Origin: Prevotellaceae bacterium UBA2852
GTDB lineage: Bacteria; Bacteroidota; Bacteroidia; Bacteroidales; Bacteroidaceae
Length of the DNA stretch: 64,000 nucleotides
Assembly: GCA_002350855.1 (NCBI GenBank)
Contig: DEFM01000006.1
Coordinates: 106,637-170,636, forward strand
Direction: 5' to 3'
Shown here: positions 1-9,308 of the stretch, piece by piece
Layout of the letters: every line of letters begins with the position of its first letter
How positions within the stretch are numbered: position 1 is the first letter of the stretch
Program-made: the position numbers and the translations under genes
Notes under the pieces: generated by a model
What the model was told of the DNA's origin: nothing
Database searches by the model: none
Seen by the model: the letters and a program-made list of their open reading frames with translations, nothing else

Positions 1-2
1 GA

Positions 3-1673
3 TTTACCATCGGCGTAGCCACTTCTGACAATCCCGCTGGTCCATTTACCTGTGAACCGGGGCCTATCAAGGGAGTATCCGGCATTGACCCTTGCGTACT
101 CGTCGACAACGATGGCTCTGCCTACATCTACTGGAGTGGCATGGGTATTCGCGGTGCCAAGCTGAAAGACAATATGGTGGAATTGGATGGAGAGTTGCAG
201 GAAGTGAAAATGCCTCATCGTGAAGGCATGGCTGAAATGCCTCCGATAAAGGTCGGTGGTCAGGTTATGGAAGGTCTTCCTGAAGGTTTCAAGGAAGGCC
301 CCTTCGCATTCAAACGCGGTGACTGGTACTACCTGACATTCCCTTGGGTACGCGGTGATACAAGCGATGGCAAAAACCCGACTGAAACACTTGCCTATTC
401 CATGTCGAAGTCACCACTTGGTCCATGGGTCTTCAAGGGCATCATCATGGCTGAACATTCAAACCATTGCTGGACAAATCATCACAGCCTTGTAGAATAC
501 CAAGGCCAATGGTATCTCTTTTATCATCATAATGATTTCTCGCCCAGCGATGACAAACGCCGCAGCGTGTGTGTAGATCGAGTAAAGTTCAACTCCGACG
601 GCACCATCCAGCAGGTTTATCCAACCAAACGCGGAGTGGGCATCATCCCTGCCACCAACCGCATCGAAGTCGAAGGCTATTCCAATTGTAGCAAAGGAGT
701 CTCAACAGCTCTGCTCGACACAGTTTACAATTTCAAGGGAATCAGCGTAACCCTGCCAAAGGCAAAGTCATCGGTTGAAGTCTCTGACATAGATTTCTCC
801 ATGCTCAATGATGCATACGTAATAGCAAAGGTACGTGCTAACAAAAACACAAAGCTTAGCTTACGCGAAAAGAATAATCGTGGTAAAGAAATTGCCAGCA
901 TCACCATCACTGTGACTGGTGAAAACGGGCCTTTCCGTCGTAATCTGAGCGGACAATGGCTCACGCTCACAGCACCATTATCTTATGTACCAAAAGGTAT
1001 TTCAACACTTTGCGCAACCAGCGAAGGCGACAGTGTAGACATCGACTGGGTTCAGTTCAAGAATCATCCGCGCTATTTCTCGCCAGCAGGCAGCATCGCA
1101 TCTGCATCAAAACCAGATTCCGCAGGTTTCATCCGCCGTTGGCTGTTGCTTGAACCAATAAGCAAACCCAACCGTTCCAATAACGTGTTCACCGACACCT
1201 ATCTGCGTGAGCATTTCTATATGTCGTATTTCAAGGATCAGATGACCACTCTTCCCAAAGACGGGCAGAAAGTAAAGGCAGGCAAGCAAACATTGACTTG
1301 GCGTGCACTTGACAGCGAGAACTTCAATGTCAAACTGTTCCGCTTTGCTGAGAAATGGGGGCAACAGACCTATGGTTCTCTGTTCTGGGGTGTAACCTAC
1401 ATCGACTGCCCGGAGGACATTAAGAATGTACGTCTTGCCGCTGGTTCCAACGGTGCTTCTATCTGGTGGGTTAACGGCAAGGAAGTGTTGCTTCTCTCCG
1501 GTGACCGCCGCATGGTGGAAGATGATGGAATGTCAGGTTTACTGACTTTGCATAAAGGTCGCAACGTCATACGTTGTTCTGTTATCAACGGACCAGGTCT
1601 GAGCGACTTCTGCGTACGATTTATTGACGAGAATGGAAAACCAGTAACAAACTACACAATAACCACAAAATAA
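3..1673 (+). CDS. Glycoside hydrolase family 43 enzyme with CBM6-like module (5' end cut by window)
   Basis: The frame is open from the first bases, so the gene begins before the window; 556 residues are visible. The visible part opens inside a five-bladed propeller: GIDPCVLVDNDGSAYIYWS is the typical GH43 blade motif with an aspartate in ID-P. Residues from about 225 to 360 (IEVEGY to DIDWVQF) resemble a CBM6-type beta-sandwich, and the last 170 residues form another beta-rich region of unknown type. The family hydrolyses arabinose- or xylose-containing polysaccharides in the periplasm or at the cell surface. The ATG at 141 is internal and should not be taken as the start. It is followed after 2 bp by a second GH43 gene, so the two are probably one operon of a polysaccharide-utilisation locus lying mostly to the left. 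The exact substrate cannot be read from the sequence. Confidence 0.85.
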   Translation, partial: FTIGVATSDNPAGPFTCEPGPIKGVSGIDPCVLVDNDGSAYIYWSGMGIRGAKLKDNMVELDGELQEVKMPHREGMAEMPPIKVGGQVMEGLPEGFKEGPFAFKRGDWYYLTFPWVRGDTSDGKNPTETLAYSMSKSPLGPWVFKGIIMAEHSNHCWTNHHSLVEYQGQWYLFYHHNDFSPSDDKRRSVCVDRVKFNSDGTIQQVYPTKRGVGIIPATNRIEVEGYSNCSKGVSTALLDTVYNFKGISVTLPKAKSSVEVSDIDFSMLNDAYVIAKVRANKNTKLSLREKNNRGKEIASITITVTGENGPFRRNLSGQWLTLTAPLSYVPKGISTLCATSEGDSVDIDWVQFKNHPRYFSPAGSIASASKPDSAGFIRRWLLLEPISKPNRSNNVFTDTYLREHFYMSYFKDQMTTLPKDGQKVKAGKQTLTWRALDSENFNVKLFRFAEKWGQQTYGSLFWGVTYIDCPEDIKNVRLAAGSNGASIWWVNGKEVLLLSGDRRMVEDDGMSGLLTLHKGRNVIRCSVINGPGLSDFCVRFIDENGKPVTNYTITTK

Positions 1674-1675
1674 TC

Positions 1676-3139
1676 ATGAAACGAAATCTGTATATTATAT
1701 CATTCTTCCTTTTTCAGTTTTCATTCTTCATTAACAAGGCTAGCGCCCAGATTGGTGCTCCATACATCCACGACCCGTCAACCATAGCTGAATGTGACGG
1801 CAAATACTATACATTCGGAACAGGTGGAGGCGGTCTTATCAGTGAAGACGGATGGACATGGCACGACGGTGCCGTTCGCCCTGGTGGTGGAGCAGCTCCA
1901 GACGTTATGAAAATCGGAGATCGCTACCTTGTTATCTATGGAGCTACAGGCGGTGGACTGGGAGGAGGCCACAACGGACGCATACTGACCATGTGGAACA
2001 AAACGCTTGACCCTAAATCTCCTGATTTCAAATACACAGAGCCTGTTGAAGTTGCGTCATCTGACGGAATGGAAGACAACGACGCCATAGACCCAAGTTT
2101 GCTGCTCGACCCCACTACAGGACGTCTGTGGGTAAGCTACGGTACATATTTCGGTACTATTCGTCTCATCGAGCTTAATCCAAAGACAGGTGAGCGTGTG
2201 AAAGGGAACAAAGAACGCGACATTGCCATCGACTGCGAAGCTACAGATCTACTTTACCGCAACGGTTGGTACTATCTGCTTGGTACTCATGGTACATGCT
2301 GCGACGGCGTTAACTCCACATATAATATTGTAGTTGGACGCTCACGCAAGGTTACCGGTCCTTATATCGACAATGTCGGCCGTGACATGTTCCACGGTGG
2401 AGGCAGAATGGTGATTGCCGCAGGCGACCGCCGTGTAGGACCAGGTCACTTCGGACGAACTGTAATCGATGATGGCATTGAAGTTATGTCCTGCCATTTC
2501 GAAGCAGACTTCGAACAAGGCGGACGTTCTGTACTTGGCATAGTCCCTCTGGTTTGGGAAAACGACTGGCCAGTAGCAGGAGAACGCATCAAGGGCGGTA
2601 CATTCGAAATAGAATCACAGCGGCGTGGTTACAGCCTTGAACTCGCAGTTGACTTCGTCCGCTTGCCACAGGAACGTATGGCATGGTTTGACCGCAAGCA
2701 AATGGAAACACCTGTCAAACCCATCCCCGACCAGACTTTGGAAGATGTACAGTCCACTTGGCCGGATGGAGAGGTTCCACTACGCTGCGGAGACTATATG
2801 TTCCGTCCATGGCAACGCTGGACCATCACTCCTGTTCCGGAAGCAGGAGGACGTCTCACAGGTCCTCTTTATGAGATTAAAATCGCTGGCACTAATCGTG
2901 CACTGACTGCAACTGCAGAATACGGAGTTATAGCAAAGGACTTTGAAGGTCTGGATGAGCAACTATGGTGGATTGAGCAAGCCACAGACGGTACTTACCG
3001 TATAATGCCATTCGAAATTCCCGGAGAAAAGGAATTCAATACTCGCTACTGCCTCTACAGTGCAGGCGACAGCACTCCTACCCTCGCCCCATGGGATTTC
3101 AGTACCGACAATTCCAAGTGGAAATTCCGCTCACATTAA
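1676..3139 (+). CDS. Secreted GH43 enzyme, arabinan endo-1,5-alpha-L-arabinosidase-like
   Basis: 487 residues with a signal peptide (about 1-24, ending ASA-Q). The propeller begins at IHDPSTIAECDGKYYTFGTG, where the aspartate of HDPS is the expected catalytic base. DAIDPSLLLD supplies the second family aspartate, and DCEATDLLYRNGWYYL contains the Glu-Ala pair expected for the general acid. The last 150 residues are beta-rich and resemble a C-terminal carbohydrate-binding domain. The start lies 2 bp after the stop of the previous GH43 gene. The stop codon overlaps the stop of the convergent comEC gene: TTAA at 3136-3139 serves both strands. Family assignment is firm; endo-arabinanase rather than another arabinosidase is inference from the HDPS/EA layout. 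Confidence 0.85.
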   Translation: MKRNLYIISFFLFQFSFFINKASAQIGAPYIHDPSTIAECDGKYYTFGTGGGGLISEDGWTWHDGAVRPGGGAAPDVMKIGDRYLVIYGATGGGLGGGHNGRILTMWNKTLDPKSPDFKYTEPVEVASSDGMEDNDAIDPSLLLDPTTGRLWVSYGTYFGTIRLIELNPKTGERVKGNKERDIAIDCEATDLLYRNGWYYLLGTHGTCCDGVNSTYNIVVGRSRKVTGPYIDNVGRDMFHGGGRMVIAAGDRRVGPGHFGRTVIDDGIEVMSCHFEADFEQGGRSVLGIVPLVWENDWPVAGERIKGGTFEIESQRRGYSLELAVDFVRLPQERMAWFDRKQMETPVKPIPDQTLEDVQSTWPDGEVPLRCGDYMFRPWQRWTITPVPEAGGRLTGPLYEIKIAGTNRALTATAEYGVIAKDFEGLDEQLWWIEQATDGTYRIMPFEIPGEKEFNTRYCLYSAGDSTPTLAPWDFSTDNSKWKFRSH

Positions 3140-4734
3140 GAAACTATTATCTGCTCCAGTAAAAGAGCTGTAAGAGAGAGCATTGACAATCGCAAGGAAC
3201 GGGAAGTGCGATGTACGAAGAAGTTCCATACTGAAATAATAAAGACATATAGCAGCACTACGGCAACGGTGGATGGTCTATAGTCCACCGTTGCTATTTT
3301 TATTGAGGCAACTGCATCTACGATTGTGTTGTTCCATGAAACTATTGCAATGATAGCAGATGTAAGCAATGTGGTAGTCAATCCACACAATGTAAACATC
3401 CACCAGAGCAACAGCATAATCAGCAATATAGATACTAAGGTCGAAATCACAACGCTGCTTAACAGCCCTAACAGAGGAATGTAGCCAAAATAGTATGCTA
3501 CTAGAGGAAATGTAGCAAGAGTACAGACGAGCGACATCCTTAATGGTGGCCACAGGTATTCTTGGATTATCCTTGTAAGTATATTTCTGCGTCTTCCGGT
3601 TGAATCAATATGCAGCGTGTCCACATGAGTCAATGCTATAGCAACAATACTCGCAAACGACAGCTGGAAACCGATATTCATCAGCAGCAGCGGATTGAAG
3701 AATAGCATCAGCACTGCAGCGATGGCACAGGAATTGAGAAGACTTTGCTCTGCATCTATTACTAAGGCCAGTTGCACTAAGGAAAGCATTATTGTTGCCC
3801 GAAGCAGTGACGGAGGCATACCTGCTATCATACAGAAGAGCCATGCAACGGGAATTAAGGTAAAGGCAACAACTCGTCTCCATCTGCGCGTCATGAAGTT
3901 GTTCACAAGATAATTGAACATCACAAACAACATGGCGAGATGCATTCCCGACAAAGCCAGCACATGAGCCACTCCTGCATGTGCATAGGCTTGACGCAGT
4001 TTCTGATTAAGATTGGCTCTTTGTCCCGTAGTAATCGCCTCTACCACACTGCCAACGTCGTCTGTAATACCTGCATCGGCATACTTCAAATGTATCTGAC
4101 TGCGTATATCGGCAAATTGCTTCGTCCAGTCACTTTTCCCATGATTTTCCCCTCTGCTATCCCAACTGCCAGGAAGCACATAGCAGGTGGCGCAAAATCC
4201 TTCGCAAAAAAGATAATTGCGATAATCATCAAAAATATGGTTATCGGTAGAGTATGCGTCATTACGGATAAAAGTCGGATTAACCTTATATGCTTGAAGG
4301 GAAATGCTGTCACCACTATGCAATGTCTCTGGCGAATGACTTTCGTCCAAGGCAATATAAGCTAAAACACGGCTGTCATTTGTCCTGACCTCAACTGCAT
4401 AGGTACGTGCCTTTTTCTTTGGTTCGGATTCCACAACCCCACATATCCACGCCCCTTTATCCGGAACGCTTTCAGTAATTGACAGACATCTCTGCAACAT
4501 AAGTAGTGCTCCGAAGAGAGCGATACTTACATTACTCAGGACACCAAACAGATGTATATATCTGAACTTCGGGCATAACGTATTGACATATAGTGCAGCA
4601 CATGAGCATAAAAAAAATGGGATAGCAAGCCACAACAGGTTTACTATACCATAATCTATGCTTATATATCCCATAGCCATTCCCACTATCAGAGGAATGG
4701 CGAAGCGAACTACAGGATAATTCTGCCAGGACAT
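3136..4734 (-). CDS. comEC: ComEC/Rec2-family DNA-uptake channel protein, short form
   Basis: 532 residues, strongly hydrophobic, with about ten membrane segments. The order is an N-terminal two-helix part, a soluble DUF4131-like beta domain (about 100-170), then the competence domain with AHVLALSGMHLAMLF, close to the family's HLLAISGLH signature. The family carries single-stranded DNA across the inner membrane. Full-length ComEC proteins are usually around 700-800 residues with a C-terminal metallo-beta-lactamase domain. Here the protein ends in a basic, hydrophobic tail and that nuclease-like domain is absent. The start codon abuts the rpe stop codon with no gap (4734/4735), so the two genes are cotranscribed. 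Whether it works in natural transformation is not shown. Confidence 0.85.
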   Translation of the reverse strand: MSWQNYPVVRFAIPLIVGMAMGYISIDYGIVNLLWLAIPFFLCSCAALYVNTLCPKFRYIHLFGVLSNVSIALFGALLMLQRCLSITESVPDKGAWICGVVESEPKKKARTYAVEVRTNDSRVLAYIALDESHSPETLHSGDSISLQAYKVNPTFIRNDAYSTDNHIFDDYRNYLFCEGFCATCYVLPGSWDSRGENHGKSDWTKQFADIRSQIHLKYADAGITDDVGSVVEAITTGQRANLNQKLRQAYAHAGVAHVLALSGMHLAMLFVMFNYLVNNFMTRRWRRVVAFTLIPVAWLFCMIAGMPPSLLRATIMLSLVQLALVIDAEQSLLNSCAIAAVLMLFFNPLLLMNIGFQLSFASIVAIALTHVDTLHIDSTGRRRNILTRIIQEYLWPPLRMSLVCTLATFPLVAYYFGYIPLLGLLSSVVISTLVSILLIMLLLWWMFTLCGLTTTLLTSAIIAIVSWNNTIVDAVASIKIATVDYRPSTVAVVLLYVFIISVWNFFVHRTSRSLRLSMLSLTALLLEQIIVS

Positions 4735-5379
4735 TTACAGGCTGCGCAGTTCGTCAATGACTGCTGCTGGATTCTCTGCACCAAACACATAGCTTCCTGC
4801 CACCATCACATCCACGCCAGCCTCAGCCAACAGAGGAGCAGTCTTGGCATTGACACCACCGTCAACCTCAATCAATGCTTTTGAACCAGTGCGTTCAATC
4901 ATCCTGCACAGTTCCTTAACTTTATCCAAAGAATGTTCAATGAATTTCTGTCCGCCGAATCCTGGATTCACAGTCATCAGCAGCACCATATCCACATCAC
5001 GGATAATATCCTCGAGAAGACATACGGGTGTGGACGGATTGAGCGTCACTCCTGCTTTCATTCCTTTCTCGTGTATAACGTGAACTGTGCGGTGCAGATG
5101 CAGACATGCCTCATAATGCACATTCATCATCATGGCACCGAGAGCAGCAACTTCATCGACAAACTTCTCAGGTCGTTCAATCATGAGATGCACATCAAGT
5201 GGTTTTTTACACAGACGTGCCACAGCTTCAAGGACTGGGAATCCAAAACTGATGTTAGGCACAAACACGCCATCCATTACGTCAAGATGCAACCAGTCTG
5301 CATTACTGCTGTTGATCATTCCGATTTCGCGTTCCAGATTTCCAAAATCGGCTGCAAGAAGAGAAGGAGAAACAATCAT
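4735..5379 (-). CDS. rpe: Ribulose-phosphate 3-epimerase
   Basis: 214 residues, the normal length. It interconverts ribulose-5-phosphate and xylulose-5-phosphate in the cytosolic pentose phosphate pathway. Family motifs appear in order: SPSLLAADF at the start, WLHLDVMDGVFVPNISFG with the catalytic/metal aspartate and histidine, DVHLMIERPE, MTVNPGFGGQKFI, and EVDGGVN with the second aspartate. Together these form the (beta/alpha)8 metal-dependent epimerase site. The gene is upstream of comEC and directly joined to it. Confidence 0.96.
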   Translation of the reverse strand: MIVSPSLLAADFGNLEREIGMINSSNADWLHLDVMDGVFVPNISFGFPVLEAVARLCKKPLDVHLMIERPEKFVDEVAALGAMMMNVHYEACLHLHRTVHVIHEKGMKAGVTLNPSTPVCLLEDIIRDVDMVLLMTVNPGFGGQKFIEHSLDKVKELCRMIERTGSKALIEVDGGVNAKTAPLLAEAGVDVMVAGSYVFGAENPAAVIDELRSL

Positions 5380-5463
5380 TACAAAATTATAAATTATGAA
5401 TTATAAAACCATCCGGATGGCAGGTAACCACTCATCCCCATTACGGGGGGCGGGGGGCTAGTT

Positions 5464-6399
5464 TTACTTCAGCACAAAGCTGGTCTGCCCTATCATTTGA
5501 TTATCAGCGAAGATGAACAGCTTGTAGGTTCCAGCCTCCAAGTATTCATCAACATCGCTATACATAGTTACTTTCATTTCCTCGCCATCGTATTCCACAT
5601 ATTTCTTTTCTGAGTACTCCAGTTGAGTATTCTCATAGGTAAAGTTTCCTTGACGGTGATACACCGAGTTGTCGGGTTTCATGATTCTGGCGTAAATCAC
5701 GCGTTGACCGTTAGCAGCAGTAACATTCTTCACAATCGTGAAGCCGAAAGCGAATCTGGTTACATCCTTAACCTTCTGGGTATCTTTTCCACGTTTGTTT
5801 TTCGGAGAAATCCAGAACCCAGTTGCGTCAAGCTGTGCAGCACGATCCACTCTTTCCCTAAGCTGGTTGCGTTCAGAACTGATTACATTAATTTCAGTAC
5901 GTACCTGCTCGTTCTGGTGACGGATCTCTGTATTCTCTGCACGAAGGGATTCGTTTGCGCGGTTCAGACTGTCAACTTGAACTATATAGCTATGCAATAC
6001 CTTACGAAGGGATGTTATTTCACGTTTCAGACGAGTAATCTCGCGAGCATCGGTGGCTTTGGTGTTTTCCAGTTCGCGCAGCAACTTCTGAGTACGTTCA
6101 CGCTCCTTCTCAATCTCAGCAATAAGAGAGTCGTTACGCAGCGAACTCTGCAATTCGCCATACTGGATGTCAAACTGCCTGTACTCATTCTGCATTTCCT
6201 CCTTATCGAGTTCGGCAAGTTGTTGCAGTTCGTTGATAGTTTCATTGCGTTCATCTATCTCACTGCTCTTTTGAACCAACATATAGACAAGGAAGATAAT
6301 TACTGCTGCAAGAACTGCAGCGATAATTGCATATATCAGGCGACGTTTGTCGTTATTGCCCTTTCCTGGTATAACCGTTTGATTCTGCTCTTGATTCAT
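5464..6399 (-). CDS. Single-pass membrane protein with long periplasmic coiled coil
   Basis: 311 residues of unrecognised function. A 20-residue polar N-terminus precedes one clear membrane helix (about 21-43), so the bulk is probably periplasmic. Residues about 45-190 are a continuous heptad-rich coiled coil (many E, R, L, N). The last 110 residues are beta-rich and end in AGTYKLFIFADNQMIGQTSF, which resembles an Ig-like or lipoprotein-interacting domain. It is separated from rpe by 84 bp and stands divergent from the nrnA-like gene. This architecture suggests a structural or envelope-spanning role, but that is inference. Confidence 0.8.
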   Translation of the reverse strand: MNQEQNQTVIPGKGNNDKRRLIYAIIAAVLAAVIIFLVYMLVQKSSEIDERNETINELQQLAELDKEEMQNEYRQFDIQYGELQSSLRNDSLIAEIEKERERTQKLLRELENTKATDAREITRLKREITSLRKVLHSYIVQVDSLNRANESLRAENTEIRHQNEQVRTEINVISSERNQLRERVDRAAQLDATGFWISPKNKRGKDTQKVKDVTRFAFGFTIVKNVTAANGQRVIYARIMKPDNSVYHRQGNFTYENTQLEYSEKKYVEYDGEEMKVTMYSDVDEYLEAGTYKLFIFADNQMIGQTSFVLK

Positions 6400-6536
6400 A
6401 AAAACTAAGTTCTTAAGTATATTCTTTACGATTCAGCACAAACGCTTTACGTATTATTATCCGCAAATTTATGATTTTTATTTCAATCAATAACGAAAAA
6501 GAATGTCAAAATTCCTATTATCAACATAAAAAATAG

Positions 6537-6544
6537 TAATTTTG
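6537..6544 (+). promoter_or_regulatory. Bacteroidetes -7 element (TAATTTTG)
   Basis: TAATTTTG matches the Bacteroidetes TAnnTTTG -7 consensus and lies 20 bp before the nrnA-like start codon. No good -33 TTTG is seen, so this is a motif-only call. Confidence 0.5.
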
Positions 6545-6564
6545 CAAAAACAAAGCTATAGACC

Positions 6565-7611
6565 ATGATAAAATCCGCATTATCTTCATCAGAAGCTACA
6601 CAGCTCAAGCAAATATTATTGCAAAGTCGCAACGTGGTTATCACCTGTCACACTTCTCCCGACGGTGATGCCATCGGTGCCAGCCTTGCACTTTGGGAAT
6701 ATCTCACCAACAGAGGTAAGCAGGCTACAGTCATCGTACCGAATTATTTCCCGGATTTCCTTAAATGGATGAATGGTGCCGACCGCATCATCATCTACGA
6801 CCACCACAGAGCACAGTCAAAGACTATCTTTGCGATGGCGGACCTCTGCGTGGCTCTTGACTACAACGGTCTGTCACGAATTGACGACTTAGCTACACCT
6901 TTCGGCTATTCACGTGCAACCAAACTCATGATAGACCACCACACAGAGCCAGAGAAATTCTGTGACATGCAGATTTCACGACCTGAGATGAGCAGCACCT
7001 GTGAACTGCTGTTCAGGTTGCTCAACCAAATCGGCGAGATTGACCGTTTGAACCGTCACTCAGCAGAAGACCTGTACGCAGGAATGTGTACCGACACAGG
7101 TCGTTTCACTTACAACTCAAACAACCCTGAGATTTTCCAAATCATTGCCGAGCTTATGCGCAAAGGCATTGACAAAGACCTCATCATCCGAAATATCTAC
7201 AATCAGAACACCGAGGGACGTTACCGCCTCATGGGTTATATCCTGTATGAAAAGTTGAAAGTGATGCACGACCTGCACGCTTCATACTTCTCTATCACCC
7301 GTGACGAGCTGCAACGATTCAACTATCTTAAAGGTGATGCAGAAGGTATCGTCAACATGCCGCTCGAAATACGTGGGCAGAAACTCTCCATAGCCCTGCG
7401 TGAGGACACTGAAAAGCAGCAGATATGTGTATCAATACGCAGTTTCGATGATTTCCCTGCGAACGAGATGGCAGCAAAATTCTTCAATGGCGGCGGACAT
7501 TTCAATGCCGCCGGCGGTCGCCTCTTCTGCACAATGGAGGAAGCCATCAAAATCACCGAGGAAGCTATCGAATCCTACCGTCCCCTACTCTGCAACGAAC
7601 AACCCACATAA
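6565..7611 (+). CDS. nrnA: DHH/DHHA1 phosphoesterase, NrnA-like (nanoRNase/pAp phosphatase)
   Basis: 348 residues. The DHH domain shows H29 with D33 and D35 in HTSPDGDA, an aspartate in ALDYNG, and the signature MIDHH at 122-126, the ligands for two Mn ions. The C-terminal DHHA1 domain carries FFNGGGHFNAAGG, the substrate-binding GGGH motif. Members degrade 2-5 nt RNA and dephosphorylate 3'-phosphoadenosine 5'-phosphate in the cytosol. The length and domain order fit NrnA rather than RecJ (too short) or DHH-CBS proteins. It is followed 65 bp later by hemW on the same strand. Confidence 0.88.
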   Translation: MIKSALSSSEATQLKQILLQSRNVVITCHTSPDGDAIGASLALWEYLTNRGKQATVIVPNYFPDFLKWMNGADRIIIYDHHRAQSKTIFAMADLCVALDYNGLSRIDDLATPFGYSRATKLMIDHHTEPEKFCDMQISRPEMSSTCELLFRLLNQIGEIDRLNRHSAEDLYAGMCTDTGRFTYNSNNPEIFQIIAELMRKGIDKDLIIRNIYNQNTEGRYRLMGYILYEKLKVMHDLHASYFSITRDELQRFNYLKGDAEGIVNMPLEIRGQKLSIALREDTEKQQICVSIRSFDDFPANEMAAKFFNGGGHFNAAGGRLFCTMEEAIKITEEAIESYRPLLCNEQPT

Positions 7612-7676
7612 TCCTCAGTATTTAACCACTTCGGTACTATCACTTCAATAAAGAATTCTTCATTCTTCACTATCTT

Positions 7677-8795
7677 TTGTCCGGCATCTACATTCATATT
7701 CCTTTTTGTAAATCGCGGTGCATATACTGCGATTTCTATTCTACAACGCTGCTCCATCTGCGTCAGCGCTATGTCGATGCTGTATGCAAGGAAATCGGGC
7801 AACGAGCTGACGGAAGCACTATTCAGACCATTTATTTCGGAGGAGGAACGCCTTCGCAACTATATGTTCATCAAATAAAGCAAATTCTTGAGTGCATCCG
7901 TCATAATTTCTCTGTTGCCCAGGCTGCGGAAATCACTCTCGAAGCCAATCCCGACGACATCAATGAGAATTATCTGAGAGATTTGAGCCAAATCGGGATA
8001 AACAGATTAAGCCTCGGCATACAGACGTTCAATCCGCAGCGGTTGCAGTTTCTTCATCGTCGTCACACAGCCGACCAAGCCATTCATGCAGTTCGTTCAG
8101 CACAAAACTGCGGATTTTACAATATCAGCATCGACCTTATGTTCGGTTTTCCCGATGAAACCCTCGAAGAATGTCAAAATGACATCAACACAGCACTTTC
8201 GCTTCATGTTCAGCACATCAGCGCCTATTGCCTGATGTACGAAGAAGGAACCAGGATCACACAGATGCTACAAGCCCATGAAGTGGAAGAGATTAGCGAG
8301 GAGAACTATATGAGAATGTACAATCTACTGATAGACTCACTTCAGGAAAACGGTTTTGTGCAATACGAAATTTCCAATTTCTCACTGCCAGGCTTTCATT
8401 CTCGCCATAATTCCAGTTACTGGGATGGTACACCCTACTTTGGATTCGGTGCTGCGGCACATTCCTACGACATAAAAACACGAAGCTGGAATCCGTCTGA
8501 TATACATATATATATAATAGGAATGGAGAAAGGCGAGATGAAGCCCGAAGTAGAACAACTCGACGACAGGACACGATACAACGAACTCGTAATGACCAGC
8601 CTTCGCACAGCAAAAGGGCTTAATCTTAGCGAGTTAGAAAGAATATTTGGCAGAGAGCGCTACGACTATTGTCTGCAAATGGCCAAGAATCATCTTGATA
8701 GCAACACCCTGGAAATCAAGGATAACAACATCATGAAACTAACCAGAAAGGGAATTTTTACATCTGATTCTATCATGTCAGACATGATGATATGA
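7677..8795 (+). CDS. hemW: HemW-type radical SAM protein (heme chaperone), TTG start
   Basis: 372 residues. C11-x3-C15-x2-C18 in PFCKSRCIYCDF binds the radical-SAM 4Fe-4S cluster. IYFGGGTPS is the SAM-binding GGGTP motif, and ELVMTSLRT is typical of the HemW C-terminal domain. HemW is commonly annotated as oxygen-independent coproporphyrinogen III oxidase but transfers heme to respiratory proteins. The single cysteine after the cluster favours HemW over true HemN. The start is TTG: the frame is closed by TAA at 7623, there is no ATG or GTG between that stop and the cysteine motif, and TTG gives MSGIYIHIPFCKSRC, the usual family N-terminus. Confidence 0.9.
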   Translation: MSGIYIHIPFCKSRCIYCDFYSTTLLHLRQRYVDAVCKEIGQRADGSTIQTIYFGGGTPSQLYVHQIKQILECIRHNFSVAQAAEITLEANPDDINENYLRDLSQIGINRLSLGIQTFNPQRLQFLHRRHTADQAIHAVRSAQNCGFYNISIDLMFGFPDETLEECQNDINTALSLHVQHISAYCLMYEEGTRITQMLQAHEVEEISEENYMRMYNLLIDSLQENGFVQYEISNFSLPGFHSRHNSSYWDGTPYFGFGAAAHSYDIKTRSWNPSDIHIYIIGMEKGEMKPEVEQLDDRTRYNELVMTSLRTAKGLNLSELERIFGRERYDYCLQMAKNHLDSNTLEIKDNNIMKLTRKGIFTSDSIMSDMMI

Positions 8796-9071
8796 ATTTC
8801 GCTGAACGTTTAACGTTGAATGTTTAACGGATATAATTTAAAAAAATGAAAAAAAGGCTGTTTGCGAAAACAGTCGGTTAAGAACTACTAAAACTTGGTA
8901 AAAAAGTACGACAAATTGTTCTAAAAACAAAAAAGTTACAGAAAAATCGATAAAAAAGTGTTAAAAGCCGAAAAAAAATGAGGTTTAAAGAACAACGTAT
9001 TGAGAAAGTGCGTAACTTTGCAGCGTTTTAAGAAAGCAAGTTATTGTTTAACAATTTAAAAAAGAAAAAAA
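8796..9071. other. AT-rich intergenic region between hemW and the small lipoprotein gene
   Basis: Mostly A/T runs. A CTGTTT/AAACAG hairpin lies at about 8858-8873 and is followed by a T-run only when read on the minus strand, although no minus-strand gene is nearby. A near-duplicated GTTTAACG is seen at 8807-8829. The only other signal is the promoter motif at 9013-9020. Confidence 0.4.
9013..9020 (+). promoter_or_regulatory. Bacteroidetes -7 element (TAACTTTG)
   Basis: TAACTTTG matches TAnnTTTG and lies 51 bp before the small lipoprotein start. The -33 region is A/T-rich without a clear TTTG. Confidence 0.5.
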
Positions 9072-9308
9072 ATGAAAAAGTATTTGATGTTGGTTGCTGC
9101 TGTTGCAACTATGGCTGTTGTTTCTTGCAAGAACGAAGCTAAGACTGAAGAAGCTGCTGAAGAAGCTACTGAAGCTGTAGAAGAAGTTGCTGAAGAGGCT
9201 ACTGAAGAAGTTGCTGAAGATGCTACTGAAGCTACTGAAGCTACTGAAGAAGGTGCTGAAGAAGCTACTGAAGCTACTGAAGCTACTGAAGAAGCTGCTG
9301 CTGAATAA
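9072..9308 (+). CDS. Small Glu/Ala/Thr-rich low-complexity lipoprotein
   Basis: 78 residues. A classical lipoprotein leader MKKYLMLVAAVATMAVVSC puts the lipidated cysteine at residue 19. After KNEAKT the mature part is almost only E, A, T and V in repeats such as EEATEA and EATEATEE, with no positive charge beyond the first few residues. The DNA is a degenerate 6/9-bp microsatellite (GAAGCTACT units) from about 9136 to 9305. It has its own promoter motif and a strong terminator, so it is a single-gene unit. The function is unknown; an acidic flexible envelope tether or ion-binding role is possible but speculative. Confidence 0.8.
   Translation: MKKYLMLVAAVATMAVVSCKNEAKTEEAAEEATEAVEEVAEEATEEVAEDATEATEATEEGAEEATEATEATEEAAAE

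Noticed and set aside
5430..5463. G-rich stretch after the coiled-coil gene as a seventh GC-rich repeat
   Set aside because: Only G-runs are shared; the ACTACTCCC and GGGTCTT ends are missing.
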